DNA of 64,000 bases from Basidiobolus meristosporus CBS 931.73 (GCA_002104905.1 MCFE01000281.1:1-64000); one strand, 5' to 3'; shown: positions 10,796 to 21,059, counted from the stretch's first letter. Notes: a model not told the origin generated them from the sequence alone. Program-made: numbers and translations.

Positions 10796-11320
10796 TGTTG
10801 TGTGACTTTCATTTATTGGGCATTTATGCTATGTATCTACATCGGTAGCAACGGAAAAGGCTACCTTTAGTTAGAGCCAGAGTTTTCGCCGTTGGCACTG
10901 GGAGGGAGTTGGGCACATGCGGCACTGGTAACCGATTGCCAGGTGAACTTCACACACACTTGGTCTTCGAAGCAAGAGTAGTCCACCATCTTTCCACCTT
11001 GGCATCTCCACATTACTCCAGAGTGAAACTCATCGACACACTGAAGAGCGGTGTCTGGCTTTCCTGCGCACCATTCGTCCAGAGGCAAGGCAAGAGCGGA
11101 AGCAGCAAGAGTCAGGCCGGCGAAGAAGGAGGCAGCGAACTTCATTGTTTGTTGTGGGTTATTTGATGGTGGTTGTAAGCGGTGTTGTATGGTATTTATA
11201 CTTTCGTCCTCAACTCCAGGCATCAATGACTCATTTGTTCCTACAGTGGTATGGTGTTCTCGACCAGCATCGGTGGGTAGAGTCTCAAATCCTCACCAAT
11301 ATAGCACAGTCCTCAATGAT
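10796..11320. repeat. Local duplication, copy 2 (CBM19-like unit)
   Basis: Near-identical partner of 9168-9690 in the same orientation, offset by about 1.63 kb. Identity fades on both sides, so the shared block is essentially one transcription unit with its proximal promoter. Confidence 0.85.
10867..11145 (-). CDS. Small secreted six-cysteine CBM19-like protein (twin)
   Basis: This 92-residue protein is identical to that of the gene at 9237. The open frame extends 27 codons upstream to 11226, but that part covers the TATA box and has no signal peptide, so the start at 11145 (MKFAAS) is preferred. Signal peptide 1-19; cysteines 26, 36, 48, 58, 64 and 77. The duplicate keeps its TATAAATA box and AATAAA signal, so both copies look expressible. 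The farther upstream DNA differs from copy 1: its version of the conserved block (11611-11639) is degraded. Two identical products may simply raise dosage, or the identity may be recent gene conversion. Confidence 0.87.
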   Translation of the reverse strand: MKFAASFFAGLTLAASALALPLDEWCAGKPDTALQCVDEFHSGVMWRCQGGKMVDYSCFEDQVCVKFTWQSVTSAACAQLPPSANGENSGSN

Positions 11321-12305
11321 GACTGAGCTAAATAGGAATATCAGACTGCGAGGAGTTGAAATCCTCTCATCAATGCCAGAAGTATCGCATACGGAATACG
11401 TCAACTGCATTGGTAATGATGCTTTGGTCAGCGCGGTCGATCAGGCTTGATCTCCAAATGGCCATCTTAATTGCTGTTTGGATAATCGAATAAGCATAAT
11501 TCTGGCCCGACTGCCGTGGATATCCTCGGTGTAGTGTTCCAGAAACGCTCTACACTACCATCACGCCATCTAACCACACGTGTACCACTCTGAGCTGCTG
11601 CCAAATGCAGTATCAAGATGGTGCTTGATGTAATAACGGATAAACTCTTATTGGCTTACTGGCTAGGGGATTTGCACTGAGTCGATGGGGGGTGGAGCAA
11701 CCTGAGTTCCCGAGGCAAGTAAAAATGGAACCGCCTCCGTTCATGTGCTATACCCCAGTGGTTGCAGGTAAATGCCAGCCGCGATCTGTGAAATTGTGGA
11801 TGGATTGGAAAATGGGAGATTCCAGGAGCTCCAGCTGAGTGTTTCATTTGAGCTCACCAGTATTGCAATGGGGTCAGCAAATAACAATAAATGAAGGCGT
11901 ATTCTTCATAGCTATGCTTGAACCCAAACGGACCGCACTGACGAACCATAGTTGGAAATATGTCTAGGAATCCGAATATCTGGAAAATTAGAGCGCCTTT
12001 ATTTGGAATGTATCGACAACATGGGCATCATTTGCCAATCGCCATGAAGTAATGCGGATCATATGCGCATTGTGTGGCTTGCACTAGATTTTGTGATGTT
12101 GGTAGCAAGCATTTTAATTGGCGGTGATTCATCTATGCTGGCATGCTAGTGTCTAATGTGACTTTGCACCCTGTTGGCGATCTATTAAGCTGCCTGATCA
12201 ACACCACCCACCCGGTGAGACACATATTTGCTTATCGAGTCACTACTACCGCTTCCTCCGACCGACAAAACATGCATTTGTTGAGCACCACGAGAGCTTT
12301 GTGAT
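11321..12305. other. Intergenic, no gene seen
   Basis: It holds the degraded upstream block at 11611-11639 and the AATAAA (- strand, near 12310) of the next gene. I see no supported coding region. Confidence 0.5.
11611..11639 (-). promoter_or_regulatory. Conserved upstream block, copy 3 (degraded)
   Basis: TATCAAGATGGTGCTTGATG then TAATAACGG, about 470 bases upstream of the ATG at 11145. It aligns with the copies at 9885 and 13031 but has lost the CGATCG core. Confidence 0.4.
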
Positions 12306-12369
12306 TGAATTACATTTATTGTGCACTGATGCTATATATCTACATTAGCAGCAACGGATAGAGCTACTT

Positions 12370-12648
12370 CTAGTTAGAACTAGGGTTTTCACCACTGGCA
12401 CTGGGGGGGAGTTCAAAACATGAGGCGCTGGTAACCGATTGCCAGGTAAACTCCACGCATACTTGGCCTTCAAAGCAAGAGTAGTCCACCATCTTTCCAC
12501 CTTGGCATCTCCACATTACTCCAGAGTGATATTCATCGACACACTGAAGAGGGGTGTCTGGCTTTCCTGCGCACCATTCGTCCAGAGGCAAGGCAAGAGC
12601 GGAGGTAGCAAGAGTCAGGCCGGCGAAGAAGGAGGCAGCGAACTTCAT
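12370..12648 (-). CDS. Small secreted six-cysteine CBM19-like protein
   Basis: This 92-residue paralogue of the twin genes differs at about a dozen positions (for example ALQ to PLQ, DEF to DEY, ACAQL to SCFEL). Signal peptide 1-19; the six cysteines are at the same positions. The open frame extends 49 codons further up to 12795, but that extension has no signal peptide and runs through the TATA region near 12690-12705, so 12648 is chosen. AATAAA for the - strand lies near 12310. It keeps the SGVMWRCQGGKMVDYSC core. The substitutions cluster in the last third, after the fifth cysteine. Confidence 0.87.
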   Translation of the reverse strand: MKFAASFFAGLTLATSALALPLDEWCAGKPDTPLQCVDEYHSGVMWRCQGGKMVDYSCFEGQVCVEFTWQSVTSASCFELPPSASGENPSSN

Positions 12649-12719
12649 TGTTTGTTGTGGGTTGTTTGATGAGGATTGCTTGCAATGTTGTGTATTTTTA
12701 TACCTATGATTTCTAAGTA

Positions 12720-13855
12720 TCGACAGATCATTCGTTTCTCTAGCTGTGTAGGGCTCTTGATTGTCAATAACAACGTAAATCCAAATCCTTACCAATTTGA
12801 CAGGATCATTTGTGGTGGCTTACCCAACAACAGCACTAAATTAGGATGAATTGGCTACGCGGACTAATATTCCATCACGGTCGGTATTAATGTGTTGTTC
12901 TGGGCAGTCGGGGAATGCTCTTCGGCCCAAGCGAATCTCTTGAAAACCCAATGAACACATTGCTGACACCAGCTATGGTGAAATTCCTCGGTAGTACCTT
13001 TAGGAGTCTGATTCATCGAGCTTAATTGTGGTATCAAGATAGCGATCGATGTGATCAGAACCACTAGATTTGGTTTGAGAATTGGATCTCTTCAACCACG
13101 ACCACCATGTTGATTTTGATTGGCGTGCAAAAAAAGTAAATGAGCTGCACAATACAGTAGACGCTCATACGATTAATACCATATGAACGCCTCAACCTCG
13201 AAATACACGAAACTTGCCAAAATCAGAGCATGATAAAACTCCCACTGACCGGATTAGTAAACCGACCAAAGTAATCGGTTCCATATCCGCACCTGAGCAG
13301 TAATTCAAGGCCATTAGTTGGATGGTGTGAATTCATTTCCATCGATGACTTTGTGCATAATTCGTATATGGACAATCATCACTTGATGAGAACAAGCCAA
13401 AAAGGAGATGAAAATCTTGTCGCATGGCGATTTCAGAGATGTATTTTGACGCTTTGCGGTAGAACATTTAGTCGGTAGGTACCGGACCGAACATCATCTT
13501 ACATACAGAACGTTGATATCACACTAATCTGTTTCACACAATTGGATCCGAATGTTATGTTGTAGAATTCCCTTAGCCCAAGCTTCTTGCTAGCTTCAAC
13601 CCCGCCCAGTGTGGGATTGAGTTGAAGCCAATCATTCCTTCATCAACTGATAACATAGGTCGACCTATATACAAACATACGAATAGATATTGCAAATCCT
13701 TTTTATCAGTGGTAGACGTTGTATCCCTAAATTTCAAAGGCCAAGCGTATTTTGCCATTGAAAATGCTTGTATTGCGGCGGATTATGTATTGACGACTTG
13801 ATTTTTGGAAATTCCACGGTCCCACGGGTGAAACTCTCATGAAATTGATGGGTTA
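12720..13855. other. Intergenic, no gene seen
   Basis: It contains the conserved upstream block at 13031-13058 and the AATAAA (- strand, near 13860) of the next gene. The frame at 13573-13758 (-) has no supporting feature. Confidence 0.5.
13031..13058 (-). promoter_or_regulatory. Conserved upstream block, copy 4
   Basis: GTATCAAGATAGCGATCGAT then GTGATCAG, followed by CTAGATTTGG. It lies about 385 bases upstream of the ATG at 12648. The CTAGATTTGG tail also occurs near 16210 and, altered, after the copy at 8158. Confidence 0.5.
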
Positions 13856-14011
13856 ATGCTCATTTATTGTTCATGACTGTAACATATTACATGTATTATC
13901 AATATTGGCTGATTCGCTGACATCAAATATCAAGTGATGGCTACAACTTAGTTGTGCATATTATAGGTGTATTTACAATGTTTGGCCATTGCTGGCAATT
14001 CGAGAGGCGAT

Positions 14012-14290
14012 CTAATTGCCAGAGTTTGCTGGAGCCAGGGATCTCTCGCCACATGCTGCGGTAGTAGATGAGCCAACGGTATACATAACACACACTTGAT
14101 CGCCAGGGCATGAATAGTCAAGCACCTTTCCATCAGAGCACTTGAACATTACACCAGAGTGATGCTCGTAGAGGCATTGGAGGGAGGTGTTCTGATTCTC
14201 CTGGCAGTACTGTGGAAAGTTTTCAAATGGCAGAGCCAGAACGGTGGTGGCGAGAATCAAGCCAGCCGAGATCGATGTGGTGAACTTCAT
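14012..14290 (-). CDS. Small secreted six-cysteine CBM19-like protein
   Basis: This encodes 92 residues with a signal peptide at 1-19. Cysteines are at 29, 39, 51, 61, 67 and 80, exactly the positions seen in the N-terminal half of the two-domain protein at 6931. It shares GKVxDYxCPxDQVCVM with that protein rather than the W-containing core of the 9-12 kb genes. The sequence stops shortly after the sixth cysteine. It therefore looks like either the single-module relative or a truncated descendant of the 6931 type. Chitin binding is inferred from the cysteine pattern only. A TATAAATA box reads on the - strand at about 14355, and an AATAAA on the - strand near 13858. Confidence 0.87.
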   Translation of the reverse strand: MKFTTSISAGLILATTVLALPFENFPQYCQENQNTSLQCLYEHHSGVMFKCSDGKVLDYSCPGDQVCVMYTVGSSTTAACGERSLAPANSGN

Positions 14291-14359
14291 TGTTTGTAGT
14301 GTTGTCAGGTATGCTAGTGGTAGCTTATTGAGTCTTGATGGGAGTATCCTATGATATTT

Positions 14360-15900
14360 ATACCTTCAAATTCAAACAACCAGCAAGCCATGGCTCTCGA
14401 CCGCCAGCTGCGCTTCAGTTTCAAATCTTGGCAAATCTGGAGCACATCCATTTTACGCGGTAGAAATACCGATTTGACAGGTGGTGGCGTCAAGTACGCA
14501 AACGCGAAAACTACCCCAAAATCGGCATCACCACTTCATTTCGGGTAGTTGGTCGATAATAATATTGGTATCTCGACCAGAATAGGCTTCTGCGTTGGGT
14601 TCACCCGGAGCTGCATTCCAGGAAACCGTATATGTATCACTATGATCCACATGTCTTCTACATCGCATCGAGATCACCACCGATGCGATCACCAGCATTA
14701 AATTCGATTCTGAAGAATTGGCACTTTTCAACCTGATTGGTTGGTGGGATTTTCATGGCAACTTTACCCGGGGAAGATACCAATTTGAGAGGAGGTTGAA
14801 TGTATCCATTAATGCCATTATTTCTGAAGGTTTCACCACGATCGGCATTAGTCATGCTGTCTGGTCAATAGAATAAGCCTATTTCGGTGAACCACATTAC
14901 GCTTCGCAGCCATCAAAGAAGCGATGTCCTGATGATAGTTGATACCATGACCAGTACCAGTGTTCATTCTGATTGAAGAGTCGAGTAGCAACTGGAGACA
15001 TCCTTGCGAGAAGTCTAATGAGGTTTATTGCCTTTTCAAAGCATATTTCCATCCATAGTGGACCCAACCATTCGAATATCCAGCATACGCTTCTTTCAAT
15101 CAAGTTAAGCAGCCATTTCCGGATAGGACGCTACATACAGTGGGGTAAGTCGAAGAAATGGAGCTTGGAAAAAAAACTCAGATCAATGGGATTCCATAGT
15201 TTCCTGACTAGCCCGTGATCTCTGAGCTGAGTAAAATCTTACGAGAAATGCCTAATCATGAATACATGACTGCTGCTTGAAATCTCTTGGAAGATGGTCA
15301 TTGTAGATAAGAAGGCAGCAACACCCCAGTGCCAATATGTTGAATGCAAGCTCTACTCGGCATTACTGTGTCTTACTGTATGTGTGCATACTAGTTCTTC
15401 TGTAGCAAATGTGGATTCAAGATAATGTGCGAAAGACATTGGAACCTTATCTGCACCAGTGTTTCCTCGTTTGTATTCCAAATACATTGGCCCACTCACC
15501 GCGGCGACCAACTTCGACTACCTGAGACTGTTCACGCTTTGAGACGATGACTAATGCAATATTGCAATATAAGGGAATGAAAAAAAGCCGCCAATATGCA
15601 TCTTAGGCTAGAGCCCCGAAATCTGCAGTATTCCTATGAAGAGTATAGTCGCTTCTGTGGGGGGGGGGGTGACTTCTCAAGAGAAATCTCAAAATTCGGA
15701 TCATCCTGCCGAAGGATAAAAATAAACATCATCACATAACACTCCCCGAATTATATGGCTCAGTATGGCACAGCGGAATATCACAAGATCTTCGTGAGAT
15801 TCCCATAGATGGATATCGAGGCCACCTAATCTGGTTGGACAGTTATTGACCGATTTTCATGTTGGCTCTTTGGCAACACATGCATCATGCGGGAAATGAT
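14360..15900. other. Intergenic, no gene seen
   Basis: It holds the upstream block at 14661-14693 and an 11-base G run near 15660. No supported gene; the short frames at 14528-15218 lack motifs. Confidence 0.5.
14661..14693 (-). promoter_or_regulatory. Conserved upstream block, copy 5
   Basis: CATCGAGATCACCACCGATG then CGATCACC, about 370 bases upstream of the ATG at 14290. It aligns to the other blocks through CGATGCGATCA and the spacing, with an insertion in the middle. Confidence 0.35.
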
Positions 15901-15904
15901 CATT

Positions 15905-16232
15905 TGAATTCGTTTATTGTGCATTTCGATTACACATCAGAAGTGGTCTAATGAATGAAGGAGGGGTGTCTGGCCCGTTTATGGGGGAATACCAATACCA
16001 ATTTTTCTAAGCATAATCCTGACCACAAAAGTCAGGCGCAACTAACATGCCCCACAATCCAGATTCCAACCAAACCTTATCAGCGTTTCTTCAGGAATAA
16101 CCAGACTCCCTTGATACACACACCCCACTGGGGCACATATATGACATGCATCCGAAGTTTCCATGCACTACGTGAATTCTGGCTTATCTAAAGAAACCGT
16201 GATCAACACGCTAGATTTGGCTGAATAGCACC
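15905..16232 (-). pseudogene. Possible relic of a CBM19-like transcription unit
   Basis: A CGTTTATTGTGCAT stretch at about 15911 resembles the 3' flank (- strand AATAAA) of the gene at 12370. GAAGGAGGGGTGTCTGGC at about 15958 resembles coding sequence of the same gene. GTGATCAACACGCTAGATTT at about 16199 resembles the tail of the upstream block near 13055. The order and orientation match a deleted unit of only about 0.3 kb. The resemblance is by eye and short. Confidence 0.3.
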
Positions 16233-16234
16233 TC

Positions 16235-17345
16235 GGGTTTGAACATCTAGTCGCCAGATGAAACCAGATAAATTTGGGGTGAGTGATACAAGCACAAACT
16301 GACCAAAGCTACGACAATTTAGCCAAATCGATGGATCCTTATCAGGACTGCGTGATTTGGATGTTGGCATCTCTCAGCTTATTTGCCTCGATGAATGTGG
16401 TATGTTGTACATCTACCACTAATCGCTAGCCTACATATTTATGGTGAATCTCTTAGGCTGCAGAGACAGTCGCTCGTATTCTGAACGGGGTAAACGCGGA
16501 CTGGAAAACATGCCTAGATACACTCCAGCGTTTGACAAGCACCCACGTTTCGGCTAAAACAGTCATTCGATTCGAGTAGTATCCTGCGAAAAAATACCCT
16601 TATCGCGCTTATCGCTCTTCCCTACATGGAAACTGTACCTTGGAGTGTCATAGGCATTCCGGCATTCTTATCTGAAGATATTTTAGCCCATGGCCATATG
16701 GCAAATCTTTGGGTCACTCTTAATATTGTAGATTAGGTATGCCCTCTCCCTGCAGTATGGAATCTTGGCAAACCTGGTGTCATATGTCATGGATATGTCA
16801 GAGTATGCCATTATTCACTTGTGCTAACAGGTTGAAAAGACCTGTGAATCCATATTCCACTTACTGTACCTGAATCGAGCGGGAGGACACGAAGTAACAT
16901 CCTAATTTTTGTGTTGAAAATTTTGTAATTACACCTATATAATCCATCTACTAAGTACAAGGTATACATCCATTTTAGCTGAATAATTCCAATTACCATA
17001 ACATCAGGTGAAAGTGTTGCAATAATATGGGAAGATCTGCAATTGTATGAAGTTATCAGACATTTAACTCATTACAAACGAGGGGGAACACTTGCGCTAA
17101 TTGCCTGCCAATAGTGTATGGCATTTCCTTTATGCAATGCTCAATTGGAAAGTTCCAAGCATGCAAGAAATCCACAACCATGGAAGGAATGTTAGCACTG
17201 TGGATACATTTCAGAAATCCCTTATTAAAAAAGTCTGTGACAATCAGGTAAACGTTGTTTTGCTCCAAGGTACTGTGCCCAGAACTAGTCAGTTACTGAT
17301 GTTCTGAGATATATACAATGGAAAACGTTATGAGTAACAAAAAAG
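16235..17345. other. Intergenic, no gene seen
   Basis: Mixed-composition spacer. A short frame on each strand near 17056-17307 has no recognisable feature. The right part becomes AT-rich as the first solo LTR is approached. Confidence 0.45.
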
Positions 17346-17347
17346 TG

Positions 17348-17691
17348 TGTTAAGAGTTTGGAGATATTGGAGGTGATTGGGAGAACAAGTAGATTATGTG
17401 GTTTTCACTTTATGATTGACTGAATGTAAAAGTAGTATTTATACTTTACGTGGTCTTGGCAAAACAAACGCGTAGAATATGCTTAGGAAAGCCCCAAGAG
17501 CATTTGTGCAAAGTTTGGGGCTGTTTGGCCTACTTATCAATATCTCATGTTCTGGATACCTGATGTTTTGGTGAAAATGTTCCAAGTAAATCCCAACAAG
17601 GAATTTGACCAGAACTCTCTGAGATTTGTAGACTATGATCCAAGTGACTAGGTTGGGTGAATATCTAGGTGTAATTACGAAATCTACAACA
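17348..17691 (-). repeat. Solo copia LTR, degenerate
   Basis: 344 bases aligning end to end with the reverse complement of the 350-base LTR of the copia family at 28282. It keeps the AAGCCCCAAGAG and GTTTGGGGCTGTTTGG blocks. The flanks AAGTG and AAATG could be a 5-base target duplication with one change. No internal region is attached. Confidence 0.75.
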
Positions 17692-17750
17692 AAATGCAAG
17701 GACTCCTTCGAAAGTATGTATGACCATTGAATGATTTATAGGATTTAAAA

Positions 17751-18062
17751 TGTTGCAATAATTTATGGAGTATTGGAAGTGATTTGGAGAACCAGAAGAA
17801 CTGCATGTTATTCACCTGTTGTTTTGTTGAGTTCAAATAAAGTATATATAGGTTGAGGGGAACTTCGTAAAACTAATGATAGGAACACTTCAAGGAAGGT
17901 ACCAGGAAGCTGTGTGCAAAGTTTGGGGGCTTCTGGAAGAGTTTGAAAATATCAATAACTTCCAGACCTTCACTAATTCTAAGAATTAGCTAATATCCTA
18001 CGAGCTAAATCTTGGGTAAATAACTCATAGCTTAGCAATAGGCTAAACAGAATCTTACAATA
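17751..18062 (-). repeat. Second solo LTR, more degenerate
   Basis: It starts TGTTGCAATAATTTATGGAG and keeps TTGGAAGTGATTTGGAGAAC and GTGTGCAAAGTTTGGGG in LTR order; it ends near CTTACAATA. It abuts the left edge of the tandem duplication that begins at 18062. Confidence 0.55.
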
Positions 18063-18085
18063 CATCTCCAAATCAAAGCTGTCGC

Positions 18086-18087
18086 AG

Positions 18088-18152
<65 letters not shown>
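18086..18152. repeat. (TA)n(TG)n microsatellite
   Basis: Alternating TA from about 18093, then TG to 18152. The matching tract in the right duplicate (22328-22367) is shorter, so the repeat has changed length since duplication. Confidence 0.9.
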
Positions 18153-18154
<2 letters not shown>

Positions 18155-19173
18155 TCGGACAATGACCATTTTGGTTGAATTGTCGGATTGGATTAACCTC
18201 GACTGATAGTACGAAAATTAAGTTGCGGATTACGTTTCATCACCAGACATTAAGTAATATTCGCATATGCCTCCACAGCCCCAAGTCTAGTAAAGAAGCA
18301 TAAGCAGCGGGCCCTACCGTCGGTATATGGTCGATGACAAAGCAACACGAAGCATATCGGATAGACTCCTTAGAAACCTTCGATTTTCCCACGCGCTCTA
18401 GACTATGTTAACTCGGAAAAATATTTGACCAGTGGATAAGCGGCGACTGGGATGAAGATTCTCGGGCCATTTCATACTGATAAGATCCTGGATGTTACCC
18501 ACTTAACAACGTACCGCGGTTTACGTAAGCAATTTGATCACTTGGCAACCCATCTATGATAGAATGAAGGACGACAGGCGTGGTCATGCCGACATAGGAG
18601 TGGGGCATTACTGGGACTAGCATAAATACATTCAAAGGTTTTACTATTCCGCAGGCACCTAGACTAACTCTTTTCATGGATCGGCAATAATAGAAGTATC
18701 TCTGATCTGGCAAATCCTATCTCAGTACATTAGCAGTGCCATCTCGAGTCGCGTGAATCCCCGAGTTCAGAGTTTCGACACCGATTAATTTTTCGGATGG
18801 GACCACCGATAACCATGTGAAGTAATCAGCAGTTATGAATACACAGTCTCAAAACAATACTAGAATCAGAATCTGATTAGCCGATTTGGTTCCACCCTAA
18901 GGCTCGTGCGATCCAGGCGGGGAATTTTCTCATGCCATCCCTGGGTGATATCTCCGAGTTAGAGTCGGATATGCCTAATTTGTTCTTGCAACGGAGTGTG
19001 TCCGATCCAGGCACGGAATGTAGTATGGCATAGCATAAGTACCATGCAGGTCCCAATCTACTAACCTAGAGTCAAATCACAAAAATGTAGTCGCAAATGC
19101 TTGTATATGGATAGACAGGTTGACAGTGTTTAAAGGGCAATTAGTTCGCATAACCACGATGAATTAAAGAAAA

Positions 19174-19454
19174 CTAGATGTTCCTGATCAAAATAGAATC
19201 ACCCAGTGACTGTGATAGCAGAGAAGACACATTTGCCAACATGCGCTCGTTGATGGAATCAATTTCATCGTGAAAGTGAAGTTTTTTCTGAGACGTCCCT
19301 TGGTCCTGAAGATGAGCCAACCATAATAGCCGCTTACCTTGGAAATGTGCATTAGTATTTTCCAAGCTGTGGGGTTTTCATTTCCATGTTTTTTCTCGCT
19401 ACGTTCTTGGGAAGTAATCAGCTGATAGACCGATAAGCCAAAAGAATGATACAC
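19174..19454 (-). pseudogene. Conserved frame pair of unknown function, left copy
   Basis: Two overlapping - strand frames (19188-19454 and 19174-19365) together match two overlapping frames in the right duplicate. Shared strings are FGLSVxQLIxSQERSExKHG, LQDQxxSQK and DSINERxLA. The codon differences include several synonymous ones, suggesting a formerly coding sequence. A length difference in an A run (six here, seven in the right copy) shifts the frame. I recognise no family. It could be a decayed host gene or an unspliced exon set. Confidence 0.3.
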
Positions 19455-20009
19455 GAGGGGCTGTTAGGTATTAATCGTTGCATCAAATGAAATTACTGCT
19501 GTTCCCGCTTCTACTTCGAGCTCTAAATACCTGTGGCTGACCAACCAGAAGCGGTCCCAGCGATTGATTTGTTTTTCCTCTTTCTGTGCACCAACGAGGG
19601 GCGAGGAGAAATTCTCCTAAACCTAATTTGGTTTCGATGATCAGAAGTTACAAATATGGTAAGGTGTCATTGAATAACCATATTTTCTCCGAAAGCATTA
19701 ATAATCTTAACGAAATACCAATAGTCGCATAGCAATGCGTGATTGAGTGAATCCACACTTGGAGAAACGTTACTTTTGATGAAGTGGTTACAGGTGATTA
19801 CTCCAAATTGGTGATGTACTGGTGACTCGTGAGCCATTGGCCCAAGAGAAATACCAATAAGTGCACCGCACTGGAAATGCACATTTACCTCCGGCGTAAA
19901 TGGATAAAGTGAATCCACTATCAAAGAACGGTTGCCAGCAGCGAAAGTCACGAAGGAAGATTGCTCTATATTTGGACCGGGCTGATACGTGGATAGTTGA
20001 AGCCTTGTC

Positions 20010-20020
20010 GCATAAATATG
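20010..20020 (+). promoter_or_regulatory. TATA-like box of left CEC gene
   Basis: CATAAATATGA lies about 24 bases before the in-frame ATG at 20034 and about 42 bases before the ATG at 20052. The short distance to 20034 favours 20052 as the real start. Confidence 0.45.
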
Positions 20021-20051
20021 AGCCACAAATTCAATGGACACCCATCTGATA

Positions 20052-21059
20052 ATGAAATTCTCGACATCTATCTCCACAGGCCTAACCCTGGTTGCCGCTG
20101 CATCGGCCTTGCCATTAAGCTCTACTCGCGCCCCTTGTGAATGCAGCCCCATTGACGAGTCGTCCTCCGTGTATATGAGCGATTTCCTCCTTGCTTTACA
20201 AAGTAACGGTTACTTGTGGGATGTTGCCGCACACAGTCTGGACTCCGAGCATCACTTTGAGTACAAGGGTGTTAATACCGAGGGAAAGAACTTCACCGCC
20301 ATCACCACCGTTCAGTTTAACGAGCCAGTCGAAGGAGGACTCTCTGTGAGTGATAAGCTTTACGAGTGCTTCAAGAACTCGGAGAAGACACCTGGATGGA
20401 ACAGCAACGTTCTCATTGCACCCAAGTGTGCTCTGTACGCTGACAACAAGCTCGTTGCCAGCATGGAGATCGCCACTAACCACATCGAGACTACTTCCAC
20501 TAAGGCTGCACCAACCACCACCTCCCACGAGGAGTCGACCTCTGCCCAAGCTGCTCCTACTACCGCTCAAGTCAAGCCTATCACTACTTCTGCCGCGCCA
20601 TCCTCCACTCATGTCAAGTCGGTGTCCACGAAAGCTGAGACCTCTTCAACCACCGTGTCTGTCAGAGCGACTCCCACTGCCACCCCCAAGCCGACTGTTC
20701 ACGCCCCCTGTGAATGCAGTCCCATCGACGAAGCATACCCCATACTCATGGGTGATTTCATCATGGACTACCACAATGCCGGATATCTATGGAATTCTGC
20801 CTCCCGCAGCACGAAGTCCGAGCATCGCTATGAGTTCAAAGGACACAACGATTTTGGAGTGGACTACACTGCTGTGATCACCATTCAGCCTAACGAGCCA
20901 GTCGAGGGGGATCTTCCATTGAGCAGTAAGCTTTACGAGTGCTTCATGAGCACTGAGACGACCCCTAGCTGGAGCTACAACGCTGTCATTGCACCCAAGT
21001 GCTCCTTGTACGCCGACAACAAGCTTCTCGCCAGCATGGAAATCACCTCTAGCCAGTAA
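20052..21059 (+). CDS. Secreted protein with two CEC domains, left copy
   Basis: This encodes 335 residues. Signal peptide about 1-19 (MKFSTSISTGLTLVAAASA), very like that of the CBM19-like gene at 14012. Domain 1 spans about 28-140 (Cys29, Cys31, Cys106, Cys126). A Thr/Ser/Pro/Ala-rich linker spans about 141-217 and is a likely O-glycosylated spacer. Domain 2 spans about 218-335 (Cys220, Cys222, Cys297, Cys317). Each domain opens with APCECSPIDE and carries KLYECF, then APKC(A/S)LYADNKLxASMEI. The domain is not one I know. It is shared with the C-terminal half of the 6931 gene, including TPKPTVH just before it. No catalytic motif is evident, so a binding or structural role outside the cell is the plain reading. 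An ATG six codons upstream is in frame but lies close to the TATA-like box. AATAAA is near 21163. Confidence 0.88.
   Translation: MKFSTSISTGLTLVAAASALPLSSTRAPCECSPIDESSSVYMSDFLLALQSNGYLWDVAAHSLDSEHHFEYKGVNTEGKNFTAITTVQFNEPVEGGLSVSDKLYECFKNSEKTPGWNSNVLIAPKCALYADNKLVASMEIATNHIETTSTKAAPTTTSHEESTSAQAAPTTAQVKPITTSAAPSSTHVKSVSTKAETSSTTVSVRATPTATPKPTVHAPCECSPIDEAYPILMGDFIMDYHNAGYLWNSASRSTKSEHRYEFKGHNDFGVDYTAVITIQPNEPVEGDLPLSSKLYECFMSTETTPSWSYNAVIAPKCSLYADNKLLASMEITSSQ

Noticed and set aside
11146-11226. Longer starts for the CBM19-like genes (to 11226 and 12795)
   Set aside because: The extensions run across the TATA boxes and remove the signal peptide from the N-terminus. All paralogues begin at MKF.
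15660-15670. Run of G near 15660 as a G-quadruplex or telomere trace
   Set aside because: A single short homopolymer without a repeating telomere unit; probably just a slippage tract.
19667-20152. Long - strand frames upstream of both CEC genes (also 23819-24310)
   Set aside because: They overlap the promoter and signal peptide of the + genes. Their conservation reflects the DNA duplication. No domain is seen.
20196-20877. Long Ser/Pro/Arg-rich frames on both strands over the CEC genes (also 24273-25035 and 20787-21065)
   Set aside because: They are shadows caused by codon bias of the real + strand genes. They are low-complexity and have no signal peptide or homologue in the window.
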